From DASTFP01 sp963816855 (lineage in GTDB: Bacteria > Verrucomicrobiota > Verrucomicrobiia > Chthoniobacterales > Terrimicrobiaceae), in NCBI GenBank assembly GCA_963816855.1, contig CAWFMA010000033.1:1-64000 (forward strand): a stretch of 64,000 bases of DNA, read 5' to 3'. Each line of letters begins with the position of its first letter. The stretch's first letter is position 1. This document shows, piece by piece, positions 52,447 to 62,110 of this stretch. Below the pieces are notes generated by a model, which ran no database searches, was not told where the DNA came from, and saw only the letters and a program-made list of their open reading frames with translations. The translations under genes and the position numbers were made by a program.

Positions 52447-53358
52447 ATGCTGTCGTTTTCGACAAGCTGGAACACGGAGCGCGGTAAATCCGGCGAGGAA
52501 ATCGTCCGCGAAATTCTCGATGTGGGATTTGACACCATCGAGCTGGGACACGGGCTCTATCCCTCGACCGTGCATGAGATCCTTCAAGCGCGGAAGAAGC
52601 TTCAATTTGGCATTTCCAGCTTGCACAATTTCTGCCCGCTCCCCCCCGAGGTAATGGTCGATCAACCGGACTGCTACGAATTCACCTCGGATCGCCCGGG
52701 CGACCGGGAGCGCGCAGTCCGTCTTACCCTCCAGACGATCGACATGGCCGAACGCTTCGGGGCACCCGTCGTCGTCGTTCACACCGGTCGTATCCGGGCC
52801 TTGAAAGTGACCCGGAATTTGCGTGAACTGGTCGAGAAGGGCGAGTTTCTTAGCAGGAAGTTCGCCCGGACAAAACTGGAGGCCGTGAAAAGGCGCGAGG
52901 CTTCAAGCGGAGCCTACGTGCGGCGAGCTCTCGAATGCCTGAACGAAATCGTGCCCTACGCATCCAAAAAGGGAATTCGCCTCGGAATTGAAAACCGGGA
53001 GCACTACGAAGCTGTCCCGTCCGAGCGCGAGTTCGAGGACTTTCTCAAGACTTTCAAGGGGTCGGGCGTGGGTTATTGGCACGATTTCGGCCACGCTCAG
53101 ATCAAGCAGAACCTCGCTTTGCTGGACCACGCGGACTTGCTCGATCGCCTGGGGCCTCGCGCGATCGGTTGCCATGTGCACGACGTCAAGTGGCCCTTCG
53201 AAGATCACCGCGCGCCGTTTACGGGCGAGATCGACTATCCCAAGCTCGTGCCGAAATTTCCCCCCGGCTGCCTGGCCGTCTTCGAGCTTCGTCCGCGCAT
53301 TCCCACCGAGCAGATCGTGGCCGCCGCCGAACGTTGGCGAAAGCTTTTCGAAAAATGA
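52447..53358 (+). CDS. Sugar phosphate isomerase/epimerase-like TIM barrel
   Basis: A 303-residue protein of the AP endonuclease 2/xylose-isomerase-like family: LDVGFDTIELGHGLYP, then LGIENREHYEAVPSE (metal-binding Glu) and YWHDFGHAQIK, then CHVHDVKWPFEDHRAPF. Metal-dependent isomerase or epimerase; substrate unknown. It overlaps the next gene by ATGA. Confidence 0.8.
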   Translation: MLSFSTSWNTERGKSGEEIVREILDVGFDTIELGHGLYPSTVHEILQARKKLQFGISSLHNFCPLPPEVMVDQPDCYEFTSDRPGDRERAVRLTLQTIDMAERFGAPVVVVHTGRIRALKVTRNLRELVEKGEFLSRKFARTKLEAVKRREASSGAYVRRALECLNEIVPYASKKGIRLGIENREHYEAVPSEREFEDFLKTFKGSGVGYWHDFGHAQIKQNLALLDHADLLDRLGPRAIGCHVHDVKWPFEDHRAPFTGEIDYPKLVPKFPPGCLAVFELRPRIPTEQIVAAAERWRKLFEK

Positions 53359-54383
53359 AACGCACCCTTCTCACGCTGCTGCAGGTAGGTGTTACCTTCC
53401 TCTTGCTCTGGTGGATCTTCAAGGATCCCGAAAAACGAGAGCACATGGCTGGCGCCCTGCGGGCGGCTGACTATTTGTGGCTCATTCCCGGTCTTCTAAG
53501 CATCGGTTGCGCCTTTGTTTTTCAAACTGAGCGCTGGCGCCGCCTGCTCGATGCTCAAGGGATTCGCCTGGGATGGTGGAGGACACTGCGGATCTACTTG
53601 ATCGGTGCATTCTTCAACTTGTTTCTCCTGGGAGCCACAGGCGGGGACATTGTGAAGATCTACTATGCCATGCGAGAGACGGCCTCAAAGAAGACCTCCG
53701 CATTGTTAAGTGTGCTGGTCGATCGGATGATTGGCATGTTGGCCCTGGTGGCCGTGACCATCATATTGTGCTCCTTACGTTTGGAGCGCCTTCTGGCCGA
53801 TCCGCTGACGCGCGCGCTGGTCGTGGCGCTGGCCCTGATCATGGGGGGATCGCTGGCGATCATCGCCCTCGGATTCTGTGTCGATCGGTTTCAACTCGCG
53901 CACAAATTGCCTGGGTGGCTGCCGCTGCGGGGCAGGATCATCGAACTGGCCACAGCTTTTTCCACTTACGCGCGGAATCCCCGGGTCCTGGTTTCAACCT
54001 TCGGGCTATCGGCTTTGGCGCATCTCTGCATTTTTCTGGCCTTCTATTTTGCCGCTCGGGCCTTTGCCGTATTTTCCGGAGTAGCGGGCATGATCGATAT
54101 TCTTTCTGTCTTGCCTGTGATTTTGACCATTGCAGCCTTGCCGATCAGTCTTTCCGGAATTGGGGTTCGGGAGCAACTGTTTCAGAACGTGCTTTCATCG
54201 CTGTTTGGAATATCGAAAGGCCTTGCGGTCATGATTTCAGTCACCGGTTTTTTGATGGTGGTTTTCTGGGGGCTAGTTGGCGGATGCGTGTACCTTGTCT
54301 ACCGTCCCAGCGGCGGGCTGCATGTAAACGAGATGCAGGAGCAGATTGAGGCGGTCGAAGAATCGATTGAAAACAAAGCGTGA
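53355..54383 (+). CDS. Lysylphosphatidylglycerol synthase-like membrane protein (UPF0104)
   Basis: A 342-residue membrane protein with ~8 hydrophobic segments and the family pattern YLIGAFFNLFLLGATGGDI, then LSVLVDRMIGMLALVAV, and PISLSGIGVREQLF. It belongs to the lysyltransferase/flippase membrane domain family (AglD/MprF-N-like). Role in lipid transport is likely but not certain. ATG 53355 overlaps the upstream stop and its own stop overlaps a GTG. Confidence 0.8.
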   Translation: MKRTLLTLLQVGVTFLLLWWIFKDPEKREHMAGALRAADYLWLIPGLLSIGCAFVFQTERWRRLLDAQGIRLGWWRTLRIYLIGAFFNLFLLGATGGDIVKIYYAMRETASKKTSALLSVLVDRMIGMLALVAVTIILCSLRLERLLADPLTRALVVALALIMGGSLAIIALGFCVDRFQLAHKLPGWLPLRGRIIELATAFSTYARNPRVLVSTFGLSALAHLCIFLAFYFAARAFAVFSGVAGMIDILSVLPVILTIAALPISLSGIGVREQLFQNVLSSLFGISKGLAVMISVTGFLMVVFWGLVGGCVYLVYRPSGGLHVNEMQEQIEAVEESIENKA

Positions 54384-55066
54384 GGGGGCGTTCGAAACGA
54401 CCTCGCGTCATTGCGAACTTTGCTCTTACGGCGGACGGAAAGGTATCCACTTACAAGTTTACTCCCACGGGATTCACCAGCGAGGCGGACAAGCGCCGGC
54501 TACAGGAAATCCGCTCCCTGGGAGACGCCCTTCTGGCCGGCGCGCGCACGGTCTCGACCGATCAAATGAGCATGCGGATTTCGCCAATCGATCTTCGCGA
54601 ACGGCGGGAACTCGAGGGACGATCGAGTGAGCCTTTTCGCGCCATCGTGAGCAACAGCGGCGCAATGGATCCCGGATGGAAGGTTTTCCAAGGAGGCGGC
54701 GCGCAAGTTATCGCCTTCTCCACCCGCCGGATGCGATCAAGATTGCGCGCCGTGATCTCGCGACTGGCCGATCTGTGGATTTTCGATTCGACGAAAGTCG
54801 ACCTTGCGGCTGCGCTTTATATCCTTCGGCGCGATTACCAGGTGCGCACTTTAGTCTGCGAGGGCGGTCCGCGTCTCTTCCGGAAACTCCTGGAAATTGA
54901 GGCCATTGACGAGCTTCGCCTCACCTGGACGCCACTGATCTTTGGGGGAGCCAAAGCGCCAACCCTCATCGGGGTTCCGGGCCAATGGCTTCGGCAAACG
55001 ATCCGCTGCCGGCTCAAAGAAATTAAGATCCACGGGAGGGAGTGCTTCCTGACCTATACGTTTTGA
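54380..55066 (+). CDS. RibD C-terminal/dihydrofolate reductase-like protein
   Basis: A 228-residue protein with the RibD_C pattern: VIANFALTADGKVST, then LGDALLAGARTV, then VRTLVCEGGPRLFRKLLE, and IDELRLTWTPLIFGGAKAP. Such proteins reduce pyrimidine or pterin-like rings with NADPH. The GTG start overlaps the previous stop. Confidence 0.8.
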   Translation: MRGRSKRPRVIANFALTADGKVSTYKFTPTGFTSEADKRRLQEIRSLGDALLAGARTVSTDQMSMRISPIDLRERRELEGRSSEPFRAIVSNSGAMDPGWKVFQGGGAQVIAFSTRRMRSRLRAVISRLADLWIFDSTKVDLAAALYILRRDYQVRTLVCEGGPRLFRKLLEIEAIDELRLTWTPLIFGGAKAPTLIGVPGQWLRQTIRCRLKEIKIHGRECFLTYTF

Positions 55067-55122
55067 GACCCTTCAAAATGCACTGTTTATCAGATAGATT
55101 TTACAGAAAAACAATATACAAG

Positions 55123-56331
55123 TCATTTACCATCAAGTTCTACAGCCCTACGAAAGGCATCCAGAAAGTCCGGGAGCGCAGCCTCAACCCGGTTCCAGTT
55201 GGCAATCATCGGTGCGCCGAGCGGGTCACCTAGGTAGTCGCGAGCAGCGTTCCGAATACTGCGCACGAAAGTGGCGACGGCGAGTTCCTCCTGGTGGCGA
55301 TCATAGGTCAAGCTATTGATTTCCGCATCAGCGGCATAAAAGCGCATACTGTCTTCCGCTTTGCGCATGTAAGCGCTCAGCAGAGTATCGAAGAGTCCTC
55401 TATCCAGCTTCACGCCGTGGCCCGCCAAGGTGACAAAGATGCTCTTTACGATGTCTCCTGCCATCTTGTTTAGGCCTCTCGACGCGTCGCGCGGAGAAAG
55501 CTCCTGGTGCTTGTGATCGTAACATTCGGCTATATCCACCTGACAAATGCTCTTCGGCGCGGAGACACGGAACACCTCCGCGAGAATTCCGACTTCAATT
55601 CCCCAGTCGGAAGGAATGCGCGCCCGGCGGATGATATCGTGGTCCAGGCTCATCTCGCCGCTGAGCGGATACCGAAATGTGTCCAGATAGACCAGAAAGT
55701 CGTGTTGACCGATAATGCTCTGCAGGGAGCGGATTAGCGGCGTGACCAGAAGCCGCATGACGCGTCCGTTGAGCTTGTCCGTGAACCGGGCGCTGTAGCC
55801 CTTGCAAAAATCGAATCCGAGATTTGGGTGGGCGACAGGATAGCAGAGCCTGGCGAGAAGCTCGCGGCTGTAGGTGACGATGTCGCAGTCATGCAACGCG
55901 ACCATGCGAGATTTGTCGCTCGCCAGGACATATCCGAAGCAAAGCCAAAGATTTCGGCCCTTTCCCGAGGGACCCGGATCAAGGTCGGATTCGATGAGCT
56001 GCTCGATAAGGCGCCTCATCCGGGGCCCGTCGTTCCAGATCAGGATCGGTTTTTGCGGAAGCTGGCTGAATATCCGCTTGGCCCGCTGCCAGTTCGTCGC
56101 GTTGGCGCCGTCAATGCCGACCACAATCTGCCGGACGTACTGGATATTTTTCAGTTCCTTAATGATCCCTCGCAGCGCGGAAGTGCCAAGCTCTTTGACG
56201 TGGCAGGGAAGAACCAGGGCGATTGGAGCCTGACTCGAAAATTCCAGCAAATCCTGTTCCAGTTGCTCGATATTCGGTTTCCCGAGGCGATGCAAAGTGG
56301 CCATTGAACCGTCTTGAAAAAAGTCCGCCAT
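55123..56331 (-). CDS. Glucosyl-3-phosphoglycerate synthase-like (GT81)
   Basis: A 402-residue GT-A glycosyltransferase. Start at MADFFQDGSMATLHRLGKP. ALVLPCHVKELG and IVVGIDGANATNW precede the DxD-type ALHDCDIVTYSRELLARL. It resembles GpgS, which joins NDP-glucose to 3-phosphoglycerate. A HAD phosphatase-like gene and a GH13_18 phosphorylase lie downstream in the opposite arm, as in glucosylglycerate clusters. Mannosyl-3-phosphoglycerate synthase is the alternative. Confidence 0.7.
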   Translation of the reverse strand: MADFFQDGSMATLHRLGKPNIEQLEQDLLEFSSQAPIALVLPCHVKELGTSALRGIIKELKNIQYVRQIVVGIDGANATNWQRAKRIFSQLPQKPILIWNDGPRMRRLIEQLIESDLDPGPSGKGRNLWLCFGYVLASDKSRMVALHDCDIVTYSRELLARLCYPVAHPNLGFDFCKGYSARFTDKLNGRVMRLLVTPLIRSLQSIIGQHDFLVYLDTFRYPLSGEMSLDHDIIRRARIPSDWGIEVGILAEVFRVSAPKSICQVDIAECYDHKHQELSPRDASRGLNKMAGDIVKSIFVTLAGHGVKLDRGLFDTLLSAYMRKAEDSMRFYAADAEINSLTYDRHQEELAVATFVRSIRNAARDYLGDPLGAPMIANWNRVEAALPDFLDAFRRAVELDGK

Positions 56332-57981
56332 GACTTTTGGGATACTCTGTCGACTGTTGGGTTTGAGCAACCCAAGAAATCTGATAGGTCCATAGGCTTG
56401 CCAGAAAATACTTCGATCCCTCGCCATCTCCTAGTCGTGCATTATCACTTGCGGCCGGGAGGCGTGCGCCGGGTGATCGAACTTGCGCTCCCGCATCTGG
56501 CTTCCTTGGCGCCTGCTCCCCTCGAATCGGTGGTGCTCGCCTCCGGAGGAGCACCCGAGGTGGCTTGGCGGGAAAATCTGAGTCAGGCGCTTAAGGGTAC
56601 GCGGCTTCAGTTCTACTGTGAACCGGCCTTTCGTTACCTCTCGGAACAGAGATCATCGTCCGAGGCGATTCGCCGCCGGATTCGATCAGCCCTGGAAAAG
56701 ATCGCGACGAGGATCCCGCTGACCGAGACCCTCATCTGGGCGCAGAATCTCGGTGTCGGGCGCAACCTGATTCTTGCCGACGAGCTTGCCGCGTTCTCAG
56801 CGCGCTACGGGGTGCCGCTGCTCTCGCATCATCACGATCTGTGGTTCGAAAATCGGTGGGCGCGCTGGAAGGAGATGCGCGCTTGCGGGTTTCGCTCGCT
56901 ATCCGCGGTGGCCAACGCTTCGTTCGCAGCCGGCGCCCGGGTGTGTCATGTGACCATCAACCGGCTGGACAATACGGTTCTCGCGAAACACTTGGGCTCC
57001 CGGGCAAGATGCATGCCGAACCTGGCGGAGCGTGGACGCGCGCCAACCGGCGCGCGTGTCGCTGAAGCTAGAAAGTGGCTAAGATTGGAGCTGGGCGACG
57101 ATGCTCCGGTGTGGATCTTCCCGACGAGGTTCCTTCGCCGGAAGAATCTCGCGGAGGCCATCTTGCTTACTCGCTGGCTCCGCCCGGAAGGCTGGTTCGT
57201 CACGACTGCCGGAGTCAGCTCTCGGGAGGAACAGCACTATGCCCGAAGACTCGAGTCCGCCGCACGGCGGGAAAATTGGCGCGTTCGCTTTAGACTCCTG
57301 GCTGACGCAGCGCGGCGCGCACCGGCGGTCGGCGAGCTCGCCGCGGCATCGGAAGTCATGCTCTTGAGCTCAGCCCAGGAGGGATTCGGTCTTCCTTTTC
57401 TAGAGGCTTCCGAATTTGAAAAGCCCCTAATTGCCAGATACCTGCCAAATGTTATTCCGGATTTGCTAAAATTAGGATTTTCGTTTCCCAATCTCTACCA
57501 CGAGATCCTGATCCCTCCGGATTTGCTGAACTTGGATCTCGAGCGCACTCGCCAGCGAAAGCTTTGGCGAAACTGGAAAGCGATGCTCCCTTCAGTCTGC
57601 CGCGGGCTTGCTGAGCGGCCCCCGCTTTTCGACTTGTCGAACGGCGACGCCGTTCCTTTCAGCCGACTCACCCTTTCCGCGCAATTGGAAGTGCTGGCAA
57701 TTCCCGCCGAGGAATCCTGGGCTTCCTGTGCCGCAAGCAATCCGTTCCTGCAAAAGTGGCGCACGCTTTCGCGCGCCGGAAATCTCAAGGCGACGCCTTG
57801 GCCGCCTCGCGCGGAAGCGGTGATTGGTGGCGATGCCTATGCGGCGAGGTTTTGGAGAACGGCCTCCGCCATACCGAGTCACCCTTTGAGCAACCATGCT
57901 GCGGAGAGCGCACAGCGGGATTCCATCGCGCAGAGGCTGGGCGCAACTTTTCTCTATCCAATCCTCTTTGGAGACGAATGA
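56314..57981 (+). CDS. Glycosyltransferase (GT4-like), divergent from gpgS
   Basis: About 555 residues from TTG 56314, which overlaps the gpgS 5' end by 18 bp; the start is uncertain. It has LLVVHYHLRPGGVRRVIE (N-terminal GT-B fold), LLSHHHDLWFENRWARW, PTRFLRRKNLAEAILL and SSAQEGFGLPFLEASEFEKP (donor site). A C-terminal extension of ~170 residues is unusual. It shares the HHHD segment with the GT at 60547, pointing to related acceptors. Sugar specificity unknown. Confidence 0.7.
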   Translation: MKKVRHDFWDTLSTVGFEQPKKSDRSIGLPENTSIPRHLLVVHYHLRPGGVRRVIELALPHLASLAPAPLESVVLASGGAPEVAWRENLSQALKGTRLQFYCEPAFRYLSEQRSSSEAIRRRIRSALEKIATRIPLTETLIWAQNLGVGRNLILADELAAFSARYGVPLLSHHHDLWFENRWARWKEMRACGFRSLSAVANASFAAGARVCHVTINRLDNTVLAKHLGSRARCMPNLAERGRAPTGARVAEARKWLRLELGDDAPVWIFPTRFLRRKNLAEAILLTRWLRPEGWFVTTAGVSSREEQHYARRLESAARRENWRVRFRLLADAARRAPAVGELAAASEVMLLSSAQEGFGLPFLEASEFEKPLIARYLPNVIPDLLKLGFSFPNLYHEILIPPDLLNLDLERTRQRKLWRNWKAMLPSVCRGLAERPPLFDLSNGDAVPFSRLTLSAQLEVLAIPAEESWASCAASNPFLQKWRTLSRAGNLKATPWPPRAEAVIGGDAYAARFWRTASAIPSHPLSNHAAESAQRDSIAQRLGATFLYPILFGDE

Positions 57982-58724
57982 GCTCCGTGAAGGCCATCGT
58001 ATGCGACGTCTACCGCACGATTCTCGAAGTGGGCGACCCGCCGACTCAAGCTGAACCGCGTTGGCGCAAACTTTTCCAGAATGCTTGCCACAAGGATCCT
58101 CCTCTCACCCTTGCCGAACTCACCGAGCGCTGCGGTGAGATTATTTCCGAGGAGCACCGAAAATCCCGTGCCAGAGGAATTCCCCACCCTGAAGTCGACT
58201 GGCCGACGGTGGTGACGCGAGCCCTGCCCGACCTCGACGAATTGCTACGAGTGCATCTCGACGAATTCTTGTTTCAACATGCCCAACTGCTTCGCACGAT
58301 CCGGATCATGCCGGGCTGCGCGGAGTTTTTTCGCGGGTGCATCGAGCGCGGCATCCTCCTGGGCATCGCTTCGAACGCGCAAGCTTACACGTTGAAGGAA
58401 TTGGACATCGCCTTGAGAGACGGAAAGTTGGATCGGTCGATTTTTCAACCCGATCTCACCTTATGGTCTTTCGAGCATGGCTTCAGCAAGCCTGACCCTC
58501 ACCTGTTCGAAATCCTTCGAGCCCGCCTGCAAAACCGCTCCATCATCGCTTCGCAAACGCTGATGATCGGTGATCGCCCGGATAACGATATCGTCCCCGC
58601 GCGCAAAACCGGCTGGCGAACCTGGTTGTTTTCGGCCGGCGGCCACGGCCCGGATAAGGGGGACTGGCGATCAGTTGGCCAGGTGTTTTTCGACGCAGGC
58701 GGCAATACCGGGTTTTCCTCTTAG
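57978..58724 (+). CDS. HAD-superfamily hydrolase with Tyr in motif I
   Basis: A 248-residue HAD protein overlapping the GT by ATGA. Motif I is CDVYRTILEVGD, so the second Asp of DxD is Tyr, as in haloacid dehalogenases. Motif II is LGIASNAQAYTLKE, the Lys is in FEHGFSKPDPHLFE, and motif IV is LMIGDRPDNDIVPARKTG. Its place beside GpgS-like genes suggests glucosylphosphoglycerate phosphatase, but the missing acid/base Asp argues for caution. Confidence 0.75.
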   Translation: MSSVKAIVCDVYRTILEVGDPPTQAEPRWRKLFQNACHKDPPLTLAELTERCGEIISEEHRKSRARGIPHPEVDWPTVVTRALPDLDELLRVHLDEFLFQHAQLLRTIRIMPGCAEFFRGCIERGILLGIASNAQAYTLKELDIALRDGKLDRSIFQPDLTLWSFEHGFSKPDPHLFEILRARLQNRSIIASQTLMIGDRPDNDIVPARKTGWRTWLFSAGGHGPDKGDWRSVGQVFFDAGGNTGFSS

Positions 58725-58801
58725 AGCTGCGGTCGAATAGGCGCTTTCCTGGAACGTCTCCATAGTCAAGCGAGTCCTCCGTGGAGAATTTGCGCTACCG
58801 G

Positions 58802-60508
58802 CTAGCCTGCGGCGAGCCACGAAATCCCATAAGCGGGCAACCGAACCGCGTTTCCGGAAGCGATCGGAGATCCTGTCAACAGTTTCCACTCGGATCCGCC
58901 GGCTTCGGGCAGGGCGCAGAGCGTCGCCTCCGCGGTCAGATTCGTGGCGCAGAAAGCCTGTCTTCCCTCGGCAGCTTTCCGAATGATCACGAACAAGCCG
59001 GGCGGCGCGTCAGGAATCTCCTGCGCAGCATAGGGACTGAAGGCCGGGTGCGAGGCACGAGCCTCAATCATGTCGCGAAGGCCCGCGAAAACCCGAGCCC
59101 GAAGACTTTTCGCGTCGTCAAGCTCGGTGGTCAACTCCGCGACGTTGAGTTTTTTTCGATTGATCCGCCGCGGGATGCCGCTGGCCTCGGCGCCGGCTCG
59201 GTCCCCGCGCGATCCAAAAAGAGAATGAAAATAAATGCCCGGCAACCCCCGCAACGCGAGCATGATCGAATGGGCCGCTAAAAACCGGGCGATCTGCATA
59301 TCCTCGGGCTCGCGCCCCAAAGGGTTCGAAAGGGCATCAAAATAGCTGATGTTCAGCTCGTAAGGGCTCTTGGTTCCATCGGGGTTGTTTTTGTAGGACA
59401 CGAACCCGTTGTGCTGGAGGGCGGTCTGGACCAACGCGTCGATCTCTTCCTGGTCCAGGATCCCTCGCGCCGGATTCATGCCGATTCCGTCATGGGAGGC
59501 AAGAAAGTTGAAGAAAGTAACGCGCTCCGAAGGAAGCTGAAGAGTCTGCGCCCAGCGGCGAAGACGGCTGCCGTCGCCGGTCCGCAGAGTGTGGAAGACT
59601 AGCGGGGGCAACGCAAAATTGTAAACCAACTGCGCCTCGTTGGAGCCATCTCCAAAGTAGGAAATGTTGTCCGTGTGCGGCACATTCGTTTCGGTGATGA
59701 CCTGGACGCTGGGCGCGAGACGATCGAGAACCGACCGCATGAGCTGGATCACGCGATGAGTCTGCTCGAGATGCAGGCAGGATGTGCCGGGGATCTTCCA
59801 GAGAAAAGCGATCGCGTCGAGCCGAATATAACGGGCCCCCTTGTCTACATAAAAGCGCAGTACTTCCAGGATCCGCATCAGCATGCGCGGATCCGAAAAA
59901 TTAATGTCCGCCTGATCTGCGCTGAAGGTGGTCCAGACGCGCTCGGTTCCCGCCGCCGTTTCGAAGGCGGTGAGCAACGGGAGAGCTCGGGGGCGAATGA
60001 CCTGCGAAAGGTCGGGATTTCCGGTGACCGTAAAGAAGGCTCGCTCCCAGCCCGTTTCCTGCCGAAGAAACCTATGAAACCAGACGCCTTGCGCCGAAGC
60101 ATGATTGAATACCGCGTCGAACATTAGATCAAAGCGCTTCGCCAGCGCCTCGACGTCACTCCACGTTCCAATGGCAGGATCGACTTTATAGTAATCCATC
60201 ACCGAGAAGCCATCGTCAGACGAGCTCGGATAAAAGGGAAGAATGTGCACGGCGCTAACCGCCGTCGCACGCGCGGAAAGAAACTCGGTGAGCGTTTGCA
60301 GAGGGGGCGGCCCTTCCGCGGCGCGCACCTGATCGCCATACGTAATCAACATGCAGTCGGCCTCCGTCAGCGAGGTGCTGCCGGCAGGGGCCGCGCTCTC
60401 GCGAGAATCGCTCGCCTCACCTAGGAGGTCTTCTACCTCCTTTTCAAGGTCGCCCGCGGCTGCCTTTCCGTAGAGAAAGGCCAGATGATCCTTTATAGTT
60501 GCGTTCAC
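58802..60508 (-). CDS. GH13_18 phosphorylase (glucosylglycerate/sucrose phosphorylase type)
   Basis: A 568-residue alpha-amylase-fold enzyme. HILPFYPSSSDDGFSVMDYY is typical of GH13_18. Catalytic residues are the nucleophile Asp in IRLDAIAFLWK, the Glu in VITETNVPH and the stabilising Asp in FLASHDGIGMNP. The subfamily contains sucrose, sucrose-6-phosphate and glucosylglycerate phosphorylases. Linkage to a GpgS-like gene favours glucosylglycerate; this is inference. Confidence 0.8.
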   Translation of the reverse strand: MNATIKDHLAFLYGKAAAGDLEKEVEDLLGEASDSRESAAPAGSTSLTEADCMLITYGDQVRAAEGPPPLQTLTEFLSARATAVSAVHILPFYPSSSDDGFSVMDYYKVDPAIGTWSDVEALAKRFDLMFDAVFNHASAQGVWFHRFLRQETGWERAFFTVTGNPDLSQVIRPRALPLLTAFETAAGTERVWTTFSADQADINFSDPRMLMRILEVLRFYVDKGARYIRLDAIAFLWKIPGTSCLHLEQTHRVIQLMRSVLDRLAPSVQVITETNVPHTDNISYFGDGSNEAQLVYNFALPPLVFHTLRTGDGSRLRRWAQTLQLPSERVTFFNFLASHDGIGMNPARGILDQEEIDALVQTALQHNGFVSYKNNPDGTKSPYELNISYFDALSNPLGREPEDMQIARFLAAHSIMLALRGLPGIYFHSLFGSRGDRAGAEASGIPRRINRKKLNVAELTTELDDAKSLRARVFAGLRDMIEARASHPAFSPYAAQEIPDAPPGLFVIIRKAAEGRQAFCATNLTAEATLCALPEAGGSEWKLLTGSPIASGNAVRLPAYGISWLAAG

Positions 60509-60546
60509 CCGTACAACCTAACACTAAAATCTAACTGCAAAAACCC

Positions 60547-61833
60547 ATGAATCTTCGTCACTCCCCGGCCCATTTCCCAAAGCGCATTGGATTTATCTCG
60601 ACCCGTTTTCACGGCACGGACGGGGTAACCCTGGAGGCGGCGAAATGGGCGTCCATCCTTCAAGCGGAGGGAGCGAACTGCTTCTGGATGGCCGGTCTGA
60701 TCGACAAACCGGAGGCGCTCAGCCACTCTGATCCGCTCGCATTTTTCAATCACCCCTCGGTCCTGGATGTCCAGGGGTATCTTTTTGGCCGAACGACGCG
60801 CCCGCGAGAAGTGACGGACCGCATTCACGAAATCAAGTCGGGACTCAAGTCGAGCATCTATCGGTTCATGGAACGCTTTGATCTCCAGCTCCTGATTCCC
60901 CAAAATATCCTCGCCATTCCGATGCACGTGCCGCTGGGTTTGGCGATGACGGAAGTTCTCGCGGAGACCGGAATCCCTGCAATCGCGCATCATCATGATT
61001 TCACCTGGGAAAGGGAGCGCTTTACGGTGACCTCCGGCGCCGACTATCTGGCGGCGGCGTTTCCTCCCACTCTGCCCTCACTGGTGCACGTGGTGATCAA
61101 CTCAATGCAGCAAAAGGATTTGGCCCGCAGGTATGGACAGGCTTCAACGATCATACCCAACGTGGTCGATTTCGAGACGCCTCCGCCGGCTCTCGACGAC
61201 TATTCGCGCGACTTTCGGCGCGAAATCGGTCTGTCCGACGACGATATCCTCGTGCTTCAGCCCACCCGCCTGGTGCCCCGAAAAGGCATCGAACATGCCA
61301 TCGAACTTTTGCGGCGCCTGAAGGAACCTCGCCTGAAGCTGGTCCTCTCCCACCCAGGCGGCGACGAGGGAGACGTTTACGCAAAGCTCCTTCACGAACG
61401 CATTACCGACGCGGGCATCCAGGCGTTGTTTATTGCCGACCGCATCGGCGAAACGCGTGGATTCAACGCCGAGGGAAAAAAGGTCTACACTCTTTTCGAC
61501 ATTTACCCGCATGCCGACCTCGTCACTTATCCCAGCTACTACGAAGGATTCGGCAATGCATTTCTCGAGGCCGTCTATTTTCACAAGCCGGTGGTCGTAA
61601 ACACGTATGCGGTCTACGCGCGCGATATTGATCCTCTCGGATTTAAAACGATCGAAATGTCGATGCTCGTCACCAACGAGGTGGTCGACAAGACCCGGGA
61701 GATTCTTCACAGCCGTGTGCTGCGCGAACAATGGGGAACGGCGAATTTCGAGCTCGGAAAGAAATTCTTTTCCTATTCCGTCGCCCGCCGCAAACTTGCC
61801 GGCCGAATCGCGAAGCTCTTTGGCGAGGCGTGA
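60547..61833 (+). CDS. Glycosyltransferase family 4 protein
   Basis: A 428-residue GT-B enzyme with RIGFISTRFHGTDGVTLEA, AIAHHHDFTWERERFTV, the donor-binding VLQPTRLVPRKGIEHAIEL and LVTYPSYYEGFGNAFLEAV. It is divergent from the GH13_18 gene with 38 bp between the starts. It may extend a glucosylglycerate-type acceptor, for example as a mannosyl- or glucosyltransferase; the sugar cannot be read from sequence. Confidence 0.8.
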   Translation: MNLRHSPAHFPKRIGFISTRFHGTDGVTLEAAKWASILQAEGANCFWMAGLIDKPEALSHSDPLAFFNHPSVLDVQGYLFGRTTRPREVTDRIHEIKSGLKSSIYRFMERFDLQLLIPQNILAIPMHVPLGLAMTEVLAETGIPAIAHHHDFTWERERFTVTSGADYLAAAFPPTLPSLVHVVINSMQQKDLARRYGQASTIIPNVVDFETPPPALDDYSRDFRREIGLSDDDILVLQPTRLVPRKGIEHAIELLRRLKEPRLKLVLSHPGGDEGDVYAKLLHERITDAGIQALFIADRIGETRGFNAEGKKVYTLFDIYPHADLVTYPSYYEGFGNAFLEAVYFHKPVVVNTYAVYARDIDPLGFKTIEMSMLVTNEVVDKTREILHSRVLREQWGTANFELGKKFFSYSVARRKLAGRIAKLFGEA

Positions 61834-61899
61834 GTCGCTTCGCGAGGGAGATCTTTTTGCCCAATGAAAAGGCGCGCGGCTGCCGACGCGCTTCCAGTT

Positions 61900-62110
61900 G
61901 CCCGGCTGGATATGCGTCTTAGCCACGGAGGGCGCAAAGTGACGGCGGATTTTTCCGCAGGTTATCTGAGCAGCAGCGACGGCGGGGCGGTATTCTTGCG
62001 AGGAAAGTCGATTTAAAGATGGGACTATTGAGAGACTGGCAGACTGTTTTTTGGACTATCGGCTGCCGTGTTTGGTGGAACACACGGTGGCCGAGCTTTT
62101 GCGCCAGCTC
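61900..62110 (+). mobile_element. IS1380-family transposase remnant (N-terminal part)
   Basis: KVTADFSAGYLSSSDGGAVF and, in a shifted frame, DYRLPCLVEHTVAELLRQ match the conserved N-terminus of IS1380 transposases. The reading has stops and a frameshift and ends near 62110. No catalytic part remains. Confidence 0.65.
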
